Assembly (NCBI GenBank): GCA_017407325.1
Contig: JAFQWV010000020.1
Coordinates: 1-64,000 of the forward strand
DNA length: 64,000 nucleotides
Direction of reading: 5' to 3'
Origin: Clostridia bacterium
GTDB lineage: Bacteria; Bacillota; Clostridia; Christensenellales; Borkfalkiaceae
Shown here: positions 16,770-26,181 of the stretch, in pieces
Position numbering within the stretch: position 1 is the first letter of the stretch
How the letters are laid out: each line of letters opens with the position of its first letter
Program-made: the position numbers and the translations under genes
The notes under the pieces: model-generated
What the model was told of the DNA's origin: nothing
Databases searched by the model: none
Seen by the model: only the letters and a program-made list of their open reading frames with translations

Positions 16770-16889
16770 ATGAAAAAGAAACGTAAAAGACCTATTAAAT
16801 TAACAGAAACTGATTATCAAAATTATATTATGTCGTTAAAAGAAGAAAGGCCAACGAGAGTTATTATTCCTGAAGAAGATAAAAAATAA
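16770..16889 (+). CDS. 39-residue basic/acidic small protein, unknown
   Basis: The ATG at 16770 follows GAGGTG at 5 bases spacing and the frame runs to TAA at 16887. The peptide starts MKKKRKRPIKLTETDY and ends with an acidic tail (IIPEEDKK); it has no cysteine, no membrane segment and a predicted helical middle. It stands alone between the divergent vanZ-like gene and the convergent tkt, and has its own strong terminator. A good ribosome-binding site and a precise terminator argue that it is real. I do not recognise the family. Confidence 0.65.
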   Translation: MKKKRKRPIKLTETDYQNYIMSLKEERPTRVIIPEEDKK

Positions 16890-16892
16890 CAT

Positions 16893-16926
16893 AAAAAATC
16901 CCGCGATTTTAGCGGGATTTTTGTTT
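16893..16926. terminator. Bidirectional terminator between small ORF and tkt
   Basis: AAAAATCCCGC / GCGGGATTTTT with loop GATTTTA, between the convergent 39-codon ORF and tkt. Confidence 0.9.
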
Positions 16927-16936
16927 TAATTATGAA

Positions 16937-18919
16937 TTATTTGTTTGCGTTATTAATAGAAATTAATGCTTTGTCACATACGTTTTCTGCTGTAAAGCCA
17001 AAGTGTTTAAATAGATCTGGGAATTTAGCACTCTTACCAAAATCTAACATAGAAATAACTTCACCGTAGCTTCCCATGTATTTATACCAAGAATAAGGTG
17101 AGCCTGCTTCGATGCAAACGCGAGCCTTAACAGATTTAGGTAATACGGTTTCTTTATATTCTTCAGATTGTTCTTCAAAAACTTCAATTGATGGCATTGA
17201 AACAATTCTTGCATCAACGTTTTGATCTTTTAACATATCTTTAGCAGCCATTGCGACGTCAACTTCAGAGCCTGTTGCAATAATTATAACGTCAGGAATT
17301 GATTTTTCGCTGTCTGAAAGAATATATCCGCCTTTTAAAGCATCTTTTATATTGCTACAACGTGGATTAAGGTTTTGACGTGTTAAGCAGATTGCAGTAG
17401 GGTGACCACTTGTTAACGCTGAGTACCAAGCTGCTGCCGTTTCTTTACCGTCGCAAGGTCTAAACACGTGCATAAACGGCGTTGATCTTAAGCCGATTAA
17501 TTGTTCAATAGGTTGGTGGGTAGGTCCGTCTTCTCCAACACCGATAGAATCGTGAGTAAATACGTAAATTGCAGGCATTTTCATGATTGACGACATTCTC
17601 AATGCGCCTTTCATATAATCTGAAAATACGAAGAAAGTTGAGCAGTAAGGAACTAGTCCACCGTGTGCAATAATACCGTTTACGATTGCGCCCATTGCAT
17701 GTTCACGAATACCGAATTGAATGTTTGCACCGAGTCTGTTGTCTTTAGTATAATACTCGCGATTGTTAAGCTTTGTAAGGTTTGACGGAGTTAGGTCCGC
17801 AGAGCCACCGAAAAGGTTAGGAACTACTTCTGAAATGGCGTTAATTACGCGATTTCCTGATTTTCTAGTTGCTTCAACTTGACTTAAATCTAATTTTTCA
17901 AGCGCTGGTAAAACTTCTGAAAAATCAGGATTTTTCCACTGTTGATATTTCTTAGCAAGTCCAGGATATTTTTCGCTGTAATCTGCGAATAATTTTTGCC
18001 AATTTTTATAAAGCTTTTTACCGCGATTAATAGTCTTATTTAATAGTGGTTGAATTTCGCTTGGGTATTCAAACGGTGGAAGTGTCCAACCGATAGAATC
18101 CTTCATTTTTTGTAGATTTTCTGCGCCGAGTGGAGCACCGTGCGACTTTTCAGAACCAGCTAAGCTAGAGCCGAAACCGATTACGGTATTAACGATAATT
18201 AAAGTAGGTTTATTAGTTTCTTTTTGTGCTTTTTTAATAGCTTTTGAAATTTCTGCACGACTATTACCGTCTTTAACTTCTAAAACTTGCCAACCAAGTG
18301 CTTTTTGGCGCATAGCAATATCGTCATCAAAAACACCTTCGATTTTGCCTTCGATAGTAATTTTATTGCAGTCGTAAAATACGATAAGCTTACCTAGTCC
18401 TAAAGAGCCAGCAAGAGAGCATGCTTCATAGCCAATACCTTCCATTAAACAGCCTTCGCCGCAAAGTGCGTAGGTGTAATGGTCTACGATAGGATATCCA
18501 TCTTTATTAAATTCTGCCGCAAGCTTAGTTTCTGCAATAGCCATACCAACTGCGTTTGCAATACCTTGACCGAGTGGGCCGGTAGATACTTCAACGCCCG
18601 GAGTGTGCTTATATTCTGGGTGACCGGGGGTTAGTGAGTCGAATTGTCTGAAATTAGCAAGGTCTTCTTTTGAAATTGGATATCCAAAAAGATGTAAAAG
18701 CGAATATAAAAGCATTGAGCCGTGACCAGAAGAAAGAACGAATCTATCTCTGTTGTCAAAATTAGGATCTTTTGGGTTAAATTTTAAGAAATCACTAAAT
18801 AACGTAAATGCAAAAGTAGCCGCGCCTAGTGGAAGACCGGGGTGACCTGATTTTGTTTTTTCAATTGCTTCTGCAGAAAGTATTCTTACTGAATTTACTG
18901 CCGTTTCGAATTTATCCAT
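16937..18919 (-). CDS. tkt: Transketolase
   Basis: 660 residues from the ATG at 18919, seven bases after GGAGG. ThDP enzyme of the non-oxidative pentose phosphate pathway, moving two-carbon units between sugar phosphates. SGHPGLPLGAA, SSGHGSMLLYSLLHLFGY, STGPLGQGIANAVGMA, GEGCLMEGIGYEA (ThDP/metal), SHGAPLG, FGIREHAMGAI and DSIGVGEDGPTHQPIEQL (sugar-phosphate site) are all intact. Single full-length polypeptide rather than the split form seen in many Clostridia. Monocistronic. Confidence 0.97.
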   Translation of the reverse strand: MDKFETAVNSVRILSAEAIEKTKSGHPGLPLGAATFAFTLFSDFLKFNPKDPNFDNRDRFVLSSGHGSMLLYSLLHLFGYPISKEDLANFRQFDSLTPGHPEYKHTPGVEVSTGPLGQGIANAVGMAIAETKLAAEFNKDGYPIVDHYTYALCGEGCLMEGIGYEACSLAGSLGLGKLIVFYDCNKITIEGKIEGVFDDDIAMRQKALGWQVLEVKDGNSRAEISKAIKKAQKETNKPTLIIVNTVIGFGSSLAGSEKSHGAPLGAENLQKMKDSIGWTLPPFEYPSEIQPLLNKTINRGKKLYKNWQKLFADYSEKYPGLAKKYQQWKNPDFSEVLPALEKLDLSQVEATRKSGNRVINAISEVVPNLFGGSADLTPSNLTKLNNREYYTKDNRLGANIQFGIREHAMGAIVNGIIAHGGLVPYCSTFFVFSDYMKGALRMSSIMKMPAIYVFTHDSIGVGEDGPTHQPIEQLIGLRSTPFMHVFRPCDGKETAAAWYSALTSGHPTAICLTRQNLNPRCSNIKDALKGGYILSDSEKSIPDVIIIATGSEVDVAMAAKDMLKDQNVDARIVSMPSIEVFEEQSEEYKETVLPKSVKARVCIEAGSPYSWYKYMGSYGEVISMLDFGKSAKFPDLFKHFGFTAENVCDKALISINNANK

Positions 18920-19075
18920 GTGTGCCTCCAAATCGTACGGTAATAATTATACAAAATTTTAAAGCTTTAAGTCAAGGTTTTTTTGACTGAAGTATTAAAA
19001 TACTTTTATTAAAATTTAATAATTTTAAAATAAAATCTTAGAATGCGTTAAATTTCTTGATTTACTCAATTTTAC

Positions 19076-19104
19076 TTTACAAAAGTTCGTATTTTGCTTA
19101 TAAT
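19076..19104 (+). promoter_or_regulatory. proS promoter
   Basis: TTTACA (19076-19081), 17 bases, TATAAT (19099-19104), about 32 bases before the start codon. No T-box is visible in the short leader. Confidence 0.75.
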
Positions 19105-19135
19105 ATACTGTAATTATATAGTTGGAGATATTATT

Positions 19136-20566
19136 ATGGCAAAAGATAAACAATTTGTAAAAGAAGTAGCCGACATGACGGTAGATTTTCCACAGTGGTA
19201 CACCGACGTAGTTATAAAGACTGAACTCGTTGATTACGGCCCTGTAAAAGGCACTATGGTAATTCGTCCTTACGGCTATGCTATTTGGGAAAATATTCAA
19301 AACGAAATGAACAAACGTTTCAAAGCAGTAGGGGTTAAAAACGCATATTTCCCTATGCTTATTCCTGAAAGTTATATAAAGCGTGAAGCAGAACACGTTG
19401 AAGGCTTTGCACCTGAAGTTGCGCTCGTTACTCACGCTGGTGGTGAAAAACTTACTGAAAATTTAGTTATCAGGCCTACGAGTGAAACTATAATTTGCGA
19501 AATGTATTCTAAGTGGATGCAAAGTTATCGCGATTTGCCTATATTGATCAACCAATGGGCAAACGTTATGCGTTGGGAAAAAACTACCCGTCCTTTCCTT
19601 AGAACAAGCGAGTTTTTGTGGCAAGAAGGGCACACTGCGCACGCAAGCGAAGCTGAAGCCAGAGAAGAAACCATCAAAATGCTTAACGTTTATAAAAAAT
19701 TCTTTGAAGACTGTCTTGCTATCCCTGTATTTACCGGCATTAAGACAGAAAAAGAAAAGTTTGCAGGGGCAGTTGAAACATACGGCGTAGAAGCAATGAT
19801 GCTTGACGGAAAGAGTTTACAAGCAGGCACTTCTCACTATTTAGGTCAAAACTTTGCTAAGGCTTTCAATATGAAATTCTTGGATAGTGACGGTGAATTA
19901 AAGTATGCTTACTCAACGAGCTGGGGAACTTCTACAAGAATGATTGGCGCTTTAGTTATGGCTCACGGCGACCAACGTGGTTTAAAACTTCCACCGGTTG
20001 TCGCTCCTGTTCAGGTTATCGTTATTCCTGTCGCTCAACATAAAGACGGCGTTAAGGAAAAAGCACAAGAAATCGTTGATAAGCTCGTAAGCTTGGGGAT
20101 TAGAGCAGAAGCAGATTACAGAGACGCTTCTAACGGTTGGAAGTTTAACGAGTGGGAGATGAAAGGTGCTCCACTTAGAATTGAAATTGGTCCACGCGAT
20201 ATTGAAAATGGCGTTTGCGTAGTAGCTAGACGCGATAATTTTGAAAAGACGAATTTAAGTTTAACAGAGCTTGATAAAATTCCTGAAATTTTAAATCAAA
20301 TTCAAAAAGATATGCTTGAAAAAGCACGCGAAATCCAAAAGGATAGGGTTAAGTTTGCAGATAGTATTGAAGGTGTTTTAAGCGCTGTTGAAGATAAGTG
20401 CTTCGTTAAAGTGCCTTGGTGTGGTTGTAGAGAATGTGAAGAAAAAATAAAGACGGAAACTGCTGCAAGCGCAAGAGTAATTGCTCCAGACGATGCAACA
20501 GGCAAAAAATGTGCCGTTTGTGGAAAAGAAGCTAAGCATATCGTTTACTTCGCGAGAGCTTATTAA
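19136..20566 (+). CDS. proS: Prolyl-tRNA synthetase, archaeal/eukaryal type
   Basis: 476 residues from the ATG at 19136, eight bases after GGAG. Class II motifs: motif 2 around TRPFLRTSEFLWQEGHTAHA and motif 3 at TRMIGALVMAHGDQRG. It lacks the ~180-residue editing insertion of the bacterial-type enzyme and carries the extra C-terminal zinc-binding domain with WCGCRECEEK and KKCAVCGK, ending in FARAY. This is the shorter eukaryote/archaea-like form found in some Firmicutes and Mollicutes. Confidence 0.96.
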   Translation: MAKDKQFVKEVADMTVDFPQWYTDVVIKTELVDYGPVKGTMVIRPYGYAIWENIQNEMNKRFKAVGVKNAYFPMLIPESYIKREAEHVEGFAPEVALVTHAGGEKLTENLVIRPTSETIICEMYSKWMQSYRDLPILINQWANVMRWEKTTRPFLRTSEFLWQEGHTAHASEAEAREETIKMLNVYKKFFEDCLAIPVFTGIKTEKEKFAGAVETYGVEAMMLDGKSLQAGTSHYLGQNFAKAFNMKFLDSDGELKYAYSTSWGTSTRMIGALVMAHGDQRGLKLPPVVAPVQVIVIPVAQHKDGVKEKAQEIVDKLVSLGIRAEADYRDASNGWKFNEWEMKGAPLRIEIGPRDIENGVCVVARRDNFEKTNLSLTELDKIPEILNQIQKDMLEKAREIQKDRVKFADSIEGVLSAVEDKCFVKVPWCGCRECEEKIKTETAASARVIAPDDATGKKCAVCGKEAKHIVYFARAY

Positions 20567-20591
20567 TAGAAATTTTTATTGAGTTGTTATT

Positions 20592-21740
20592 ATGAAAAAA
20601 AGTATTGAAAACGATTTATCGAAAAGTCTAAAAAATAAAAAATGGTATAACCCAAATTCTTATACTACGCTTGATGCAACGATTTGTTTTTTCGTTACAA
20701 TGCTTTTGTTTTTAATTTACGATTTCGTGATAGGTTATTTAGTTAGATATCTTTTAAATTTTACTAACGACTATTATTTGCTGAGTACGATAATGCTTAT
20801 AATTTCGCAAGGAACAATCTTTTTAATTGCATTTTTGTTCTCAACAATAAAGAAAGTTCCGTTGTTTTCAGGTGGTGGATATCGGTATAAATTTGAAATA
20901 GTTGATATTTTGTTTGCCGTACTTTTAACACTTGGAATCTATTGCGTATTCAACGCAACTCATTATGCGTTTACTGACGACATATATTATTCGTATTACG
21001 GTGAAGGCTTTGAAGCCATCTTAGGCGCTAATGATAGCTACGATTATTCAAATTATTTCTTCGCATTTTTATACGTTTATATTTTGACGCCTATAGTTCC
21101 GGCAATATGTGAAGAAATTTTGTTTAGGGGCGTAATTTTAAGGGGATACTCCGGTAAAGGTCCGCTGTTTTGTATTATCACTTCGAGTATAATATTTGCA
21201 CTTATGCACGGTAATTTCCAACAAGTAATTTTACAATTTGTAGGTGGTCTTGCAATTTGCGTAGTCGTTTACATTACTAAGAATTTCTTAATTGGTGCAA
21301 TAATGCACTTTGTTAATAATTTTTGCGTGCAAGTTTTGTACGTATTGCAAATGAGTTACCTATCTAGCGCTCCGTTTGCCGATATGTTCATAGATGCGTT
21401 CTATATTATTTATGGAATAATATTCCTTATAATTTCTGTTATTTATTTTGGTAAAAAGTTGCTAAATAACCAAAAACTTAGCTTGCAAAATAAAAAGCCG
21501 TTTGATAATTATAAAGATACGGTTGCTTGCATTTATAAAACCACTTACTGCAATGAAAAATATGAAATTGTCAAAATGAGTGACGTTGATTTTTCAAAGC
21601 TTTCAACAGAGTCGGATAACGTATTTTTATATAAGGGTAGGTTTCATAAATTAAACAACTCTAAAAATAAAATACTTGAAATAATCTTATTTATTTTCGG
21701 CGCAATATTTATGGTACTTTGCCTGTTTTTGTCTTTATAG
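20592..21740 (+). CDS. CPBP-family intramembrane metalloprotease with C-terminal extension
   Basis: 382 residues, about nine membrane segments. Motif EEILFRG (E174, E175, R179), ALMHGNFQQ and AIMHFVNNF form the membrane metal site. After the protease core there is a soluble stretch of ~75 residues (about 290-365) and a last membrane helix at the C-terminus, which is unusual for the family. It begins 26 bases after proS and is followed closely by another membrane-protein gene. Substrate unknown. Confidence 0.85.
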   Translation: MKKSIENDLSKSLKNKKWYNPNSYTTLDATICFFVTMLLFLIYDFVIGYLVRYLLNFTNDYYLLSTIMLIISQGTIFLIAFLFSTIKKVPLFSGGGYRYKFEIVDILFAVLLTLGIYCVFNATHYAFTDDIYYSYYGEGFEAILGANDSYDYSNYFFAFLYVYILTPIVPAICEEILFRGVILRGYSGKGPLFCIITSSIIFALMHGNFQQVILQFVGGLAICVVVYITKNFLIGAIMHFVNNFCVQVLYVLQMSYLSSAPFADMFIDAFYIIYGIIFLIISVIYFGKKLLNNQKLSLQNKKPFDNYKDTVACIYKTTYCNEKYEIVKMSDVDFSKLSTESDNVFLYKGRFHKLNNSKNKILEIILFIFGAIFMVLCLFLSL

Positions 21741-21749
21741 GAGTTATTA

Positions 21750-22646
21750 ATGTTTCGATTTATATTAGAATTTATCTATTCATTTCAATTAGCATACGAA
21801 AGCACTTCTGAAGGAATTATTGATATTTCGTACTCAAAGCTTGCGATTACCGTGTTAAGTTTTACGCTTGTCCTCGTACTGTCAATTTATATCTTCAAAA
21901 GTATCGCAATATTTTTAATGGCAAGAAATAACCAAGTCAAAAATTCTTGGCTTGCGTTTGTTCCGTTTGCTAACTTTTTGGTTTTAGGAAAGCTTACAGG
22001 TCCTATTAGAATATTTTCATTAAAAGTAAAAAATATCGGCGTTTTATTATCGATTTCGCTATTTATAGCTTGTGTTATTTCTAATTTTATTGATATTTAC
22101 TGTTATTACGACGAATTTTATATATTGATAACTCAAGGGTATATTCCAGAAGAAATAACTTACGTTCCAAGCGTATTGTTTACAGTTTTCTCAACGATAG
22201 ACACTGTTTTATATTTTGTATTAATCGTGTTTATTGTTTGGTTTAACATTTGTTTTGTATCAAAATTCAGCAAAAAACATACGATTTTACTATCTATTAT
22301 TATGACTCTTTTATTTTCGACGGAGTTGTTCTATTTAACTTATAATCTCGTTTTAGCAATCGTAGTTATGGTTTTAAAGAACAAAAAACCTTTTGATATA
22401 AACGAATTTCTCGCAAAACAAAGAGAAATGCAACAAAAACAAGCGCAAAACACAAATTACGGTAATCCAAATCAAAACACTCAAAATAATATAGATGATC
22501 CTTTTGAAGAATTTAGTGATAAAAAGCCTACTGATTCAGGACTTGACCAAGACGTTTTCTCGGATTTTTCACCAAAAGCTGACTATACTGACGACAATAA
22601 CAAAAAGCGCGAAAATAACGATAATAGTGACGATTTGTTTGATTAA
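21750..22646 (+). CDS. Multi-pass membrane protein with disordered acidic tail
   Basis: 298 residues. Roughly five membrane segments (25-55, 70-90, 95-118, 145-175, 180-208), including the loop NNQVKNSWLAFVPFANFLVLG, which recurs in uncharacterised Firmicutes membrane proteins. The last ~85 residues are hydrophilic and rich in Gln, Asn and Asp, ending DNSDDLFD, so probably a disordered cytoplasmic tail. GGAG ribosome-binding site. Function not recognised; mnmE starts 10 bases later. Confidence 0.7.
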   Translation: MFRFILEFIYSFQLAYESTSEGIIDISYSKLAITVLSFTLVLVLSIYIFKSIAIFLMARNNQVKNSWLAFVPFANFLVLGKLTGPIRIFSLKVKNIGVLLSISLFIACVISNFIDIYCYYDEFYILITQGYIPEEITYVPSVLFTVFSTIDTVLYFVLIVFIVWFNICFVSKFSKKHTILLSIIMTLLFSTELFYLTYNLVLAIVVMVLKNKKPFDINEFLAKQREMQQKQAQNTNYGNPNQNTQNNIDDPFEEFSDKKPTDSGLDQDVFSDFSPKADYTDDNNKKRENNDNSDDLFD

Positions 22647-22655
22647 AGGTGTTTT

Positions 22656-23981
22656 ATGAACGATTGTATTTCTGCAATTTCTACCGCTAAAGGCGCAGCA
22701 GGTGTTGCGATTATTAGATTGAGTGGTGAAGGTTCATTAGAAATTGCTAAAAAAATGTTTAAATCAAAAAACGTTGATTTTGAGCCATATAAATTATACG
22801 TTGGAAAAATTGACTGCGAAAATTTCTCTGACTTTGGTATGTGCGTCTATTTCAAAGCTCCTAAAAGTTATACGGGCGAAGATATGGTCGAATTTCATTG
22901 TCACGGTGGTGTTGCAATATCTAACGCCGTTTTAAAGCAAACCTTTAGGCTTGGCGCTAGACCAGCAACTAACGGTGAATTTACTAAAAGAGCTTTTTTA
23001 AACGGAAAACTTTCTCTTTCTTCTTGTGAGGGACTTATCGATATGATTAACGGTGAGACTGAAATGGAAGCAAAATGCGGTTTCTATCTTTACAGAGAAA
23101 GATTATTTAATAATATAAATCAGAAACAAGCCGAGCTTACCAATATTCTAGCTCAAATTGACGTTGATATCGATTATCCTGAAGATGACGTTCCTACAGC
23201 AGATGAAACTGTTGTAAAAAATAGGTTGCTTAACGTTTATAACGATATAGAAAAGCTAATTTCTACATATTTTGGGGCTTCAAAAGCTAAAAAAGGTGTT
23301 AAAATCGCTCTTTGTGGCAAGCCTAATGCTGGTAAAAGTTCGATATTAAATACGCTTTTAAGGTGCGATAAAGCAATCGTTACGGATATTGAAGGCACTA
23401 CGCGTGATATTGTAGAAGGCTCGATAGAAATTAACGGTGTAAGCTTTAATTTATTTGATACGGCAGGTATCAGAGAAAGCTTAGATAAAGTCGAAAAAAT
23501 TGGCATCGAACGTTCGCTAAAAGCAATTGAAACGGCAGATTTAGTTGTTTTTGTGGTTGATGCTGAAAAAGGTTTTGATAAATACGATAGAGAAATTTTA
23601 AATAAAATTACGTCTTTAAATTATATAACTGTTTTAAATAAAAGCGATGTGTGCGACGATGTTCGCATTGATTGTGATATAAAAATATCTGCAAAAACAG
23701 GTGAAAATATTGAAGAATTTAAACAATTAATCTTTAATAAATCTAAGGTAGAAAAAGTAAATTTCGATGCAGATTTCGTTACGGAAGAAAGACATTTCTA
23801 CGCACTAAAAGATGCAAGTAATTCGTTAAAGTCTGCAATAGAAAATATTGGCGTTCTTCCACTTGATATTGTAACGGTTGACATAAAAGATGCTTGGCAT
23901 TATCTTGGTTTAATAAGTGGACAAACTTCTGATCAAGCTGTAATTGATGAAATTTTTGCGAAATTTTGCGTTGGTAAATAA
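22656..23981 (+). CDS. mnmE: tRNA modification GTPase MnmE
   Basis: 441 residues. With MnmG it installs carboxymethylaminomethyl groups on U34 of certain tRNAs. N-terminal folate-binding domain (ISAISTAKGAAGVAIIRLSG, SYTGEDMVEFHCHGG), then the inserted G domain: P-loop CGKPNAGKSS (~219-228), GTTRD, DTAGIRES, NKSD; the C-terminus ends in the catalytic-type FCVGK. mnmG is not next to it in this window. Confidence 0.97.
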   Translation: MNDCISAISTAKGAAGVAIIRLSGEGSLEIAKKMFKSKNVDFEPYKLYVGKIDCENFSDFGMCVYFKAPKSYTGEDMVEFHCHGGVAISNAVLKQTFRLGARPATNGEFTKRAFLNGKLSLSSCEGLIDMINGETEMEAKCGFYLYRERLFNNINQKQAELTNILAQIDVDIDYPEDDVPTADETVVKNRLLNVYNDIEKLISTYFGASKAKKGVKIALCGKPNAGKSSILNTLLRCDKAIVTDIEGTTRDIVEGSIEINGVSFNLFDTAGIRESLDKVEKIGIERSLKAIETADLVVFVVDAEKGFDKYDREILNKITSLNYITVLNKSDVCDDVRIDCDIKISAKTGENIEEFKQLIFNKSKVEKVNFDADFVTEERHFYALKDASNSLKSAIENIGVLPLDIVTVDIKDAWHYLGLISGQTSDQAVIDEIFAKFCVGK

Positions 23982-24001
23982 ACGCATTTTGTAAGGGAAA
24001 T

Positions 24002-25321
24002 ATGTTTAATCGCGCTTTAAAAGTTGTTAAAAAACTAAATAATAACGGCTATTTGGCGTATATTGTCGGTGGCGCGGTTAGAGACATGATTTTAGAAAAA
24101 GAGTGTCACGATATCGACATAACTACTAACGCTAAACCAGACGAAATTGAAGCGGTTTTTTCTGACTGTAAAACTTCTTTTTTTGGAAAAAAACACGGAA
24201 CTATCGGAGTTCTTTTTGAAGACGCTTGGTTTGAAATTACAACTTTTAGACGTGACGGTGAATACGAAGATAATAGAAGACCAAAAAACGTTGAATTTAC
24301 CGACGATTTAACACTCGATTTAAAACGGAGAGATTTTACTGTCAACGCAATGTGTTATAATCCAGAAGGCGGTTATATTGATATATTTGGCGGTCAAGCT
24401 GATCTTAAAAACGGTATTATTCGTGCTGTTGGTGATCCTGCCCAGCGTTTTAAAGAAGATGCGCTTAGAATTTTACGTGCAGTTAGATTTTCTTCTCAAT
24501 TAGGTTTTAAAATTGAAGAAAACACTAAAAAAGCAATAACTACTTGTCTTCCTCTTATAAACAATATATCAAAAGAGCGCATTTACACAGAACTATGTAA
24601 GATTTTGCAAGGCGAATTTGTCAAAATGGCGTTAACAGAGTATTCTGACGTTTTATTTGAGATAATTCCTGAATTTAAAAAGACTAAAAACTTTGATCAA
24701 AAAAGTTTATCGCACAAGCAGGGTGTGTATGAACATATTTTAGAAGTTGTTTCGCTTTGTGATAGAAACGACCTTGTTTTAAGGCTAATGGCACTTTTTC
24801 ACGACGTTGGAAAGGTGTATTGCTTCCAAGACGGCAATGATGGATATAGACATTATTACGGGCACTGGGAGGCTTCTGAACAAATTGCTAAACAAGTTCT
24901 AACAAGACTTAGAGCGCCAAACGACGTTGTTTTTGAAGTTTCTAAGCTTTGTTTATACCACGATGCAGACTTGAAAACAAAATATGAAATTAAATTGATT
25001 TTGTCAAAGCATTCACTTGAATTTTTTGATAGGTTATTAAAACATAAGTATTGTGACCTAATCACTCATTCTGAACACGGTATTAAAAAATATAAACCAT
25101 ACTTAGATAAAACAATAAAGCTTTATAACGAAATTATAAACAATAAAGAATGTTATAAGTTTTCCGATCTTGATTTTACAGGTGATGATTGTATTAAATT
25201 AGGTATTCAAGATAAGAAAATAGGTGAAGTTCTATCGCTTGTTTTTGATTTAGTTTTGAAAGGTGTTTTAAGGAACTCTAAATCAATCATTGAAAATTAT
25301 ATTAAACATAATATTTTATAA
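24002..25321 (+). CDS. cca: CCA tRNA nucleotidyltransferase
   Basis: 439 residues. Adds or repairs the 3' CCA of tRNAs. Class II features: YIVGGAVRDMIL, HDIDITTNA (the DxD metal site), RRDGEYEDNRRP, KRRDFTVNAMCYN, and RILRAVRFSSQLGF. An HD domain follows (FHDVGKVYCF), a common extra in clostridial enzymes linked to phosphohydrolase activity. The chromosomal tRNA-Leu here already encodes CCA, so repair may be one main role. Confidence 0.95.
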   Translation: MFNRALKVVKKLNNNGYLAYIVGGAVRDMILEKECHDIDITTNAKPDEIEAVFSDCKTSFFGKKHGTIGVLFEDAWFEITTFRRDGEYEDNRRPKNVEFTDDLTLDLKRRDFTVNAMCYNPEGGYIDIFGGQADLKNGIIRAVGDPAQRFKEDALRILRAVRFSSQLGFKIEENTKKAITTCLPLINNISKERIYTELCKILQGEFVKMALTEYSDVLFEIIPEFKKTKNFDQKSLSHKQGVYEHILEVVSLCDRNDLVLRLMALFHDVGKVYCFQDGNDGYRHYYGHWEASEQIAKQVLTRLRAPNDVVFEVSKLCLYHDADLKTKYEIKLILSKHSLEFFDRLLKHKYCDLITHSEHGIKKYKPYLDKTIKLYNEIINNKECYKFSDLDFTGDDCIKLGIQDKKIGEVLSLVFDLVLKGVLRNSKSIIENYIKHNIL

Positions 25322-25362
25322 AATCATTGATTATTGCTTAAAAAAACAAACTTTTTACGATT

Positions 25363-25370
25363 GACATAAT
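25363..25370 (+). promoter_or_regulatory. Extended -10 promoter of S51 peptidase gene, leaderless layout
   Basis: TGACATAAT provides TG-N-CATAAT; the ATG follows after 7 bases. No good -35 is seen. Confidence 0.4.
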
Positions 25371-25377
25371 TTTTACT

Positions 25378-26094
25378 ATGAAAAGAATTATTTGTTTCGG
25401 TGGTGGCGAATTAAAATCAAAAACCACACTTAAAATTGACGAATACGTGGCTCGCCTTGCTAAAGAAAAAGCAGGCGATAAACGTGCATACGGTTTATTC
25501 ATTGGAACTGCAAGTCACGACAGTATGCCTTACTTTAACAGCTTTAGAAAAACATACACTTCGGTTTTTGATATTAAAGCAGACTGTGCACTCACTGTGT
25601 ACGGAGAAATGAATATAGATAAAATAAAAGAAAAGTTTCAAAAAGCAGATTTTATTTATATTGGCGGTGGCGATACGCTTTTTATGCTTGAGCATTGGAA
25701 AAAAAGTGGACTTTACGACCTTGTGCTTGACGCATACCATCGTGGCGTTATAATGGTTGGACTTTCAGCCGGTGCTATTTTTTGGTTTAAGACGATGTAC
25801 ACGGATAGCGCACAGCTAAAAATAGATGGTAATCCTTATAATATGCACCCAGGTATTGGCTTATTAGACGGATGCTGTACCCCGCATTATAACGAAAGAA
25901 TTTCTGATTTTATCTGCTCTTTTAAGGATAGTACATTAGATTATGCCTATGCGATCGAAGATGATTGCGCAATAGAATTTATTGACGGTAAATTAACAGG
26001 GGCTATCTCTGCAGGTGGAAAGGCTTATTTAGTTAAAAATAATTTTGGTAAAATTGAAAGCGTTGAAATTCAAGAAATTATTGAAAATAAATAA
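25378..26094 (+). CDS. Peptidase S51 family protein (PepE / cyanophycinase-like)
   Basis: 238 residues. Serine nucleophile S130 in the elbow VGLSAGAIFW; GGGDTLFML and a later acidic and His residue fit the S51 dipeptidase E fold. Family members cut Asp-X dipeptides or related peptides. No Shine-Dalgarno is present; CATAAT, preceded by TG, sits seven bases before the ATG, giving an extended -10 and a possible leaderless start. Confidence 0.85.
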   Translation: MKRIICFGGGELKSKTTLKIDEYVARLAKEKAGDKRAYGLFIGTASHDSMPYFNSFRKTYTSVFDIKADCALTVYGEMNIDKIKEKFQKADFIYIGGGDTLFMLEHWKKSGLYDLVLDAYHRGVIMVGLSAGAIFWFKTMYTDSAQLKIDGNPYNMHPGIGLLDGCCTPHYNERISDFICSFKDSTLDYAYAIEDDCAIEFIDGKLTGAISAGGKAYLVKNNFGKIESVEIQEIIENK

Positions 26095-26181
26095 AATATT
26101 TATGTGTTTTTCACTCATTTTACACAATAACATTGTATAATTGAAATTAAATTACAAATTGATGATAACGGAGGAATTCTA

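Noticed and set aside
19105..19135. Possible T-box ahead of proS or valS
   Set aside because: Leaders are only 30-50 bases long and contain no GGTGG-type T-box motif.
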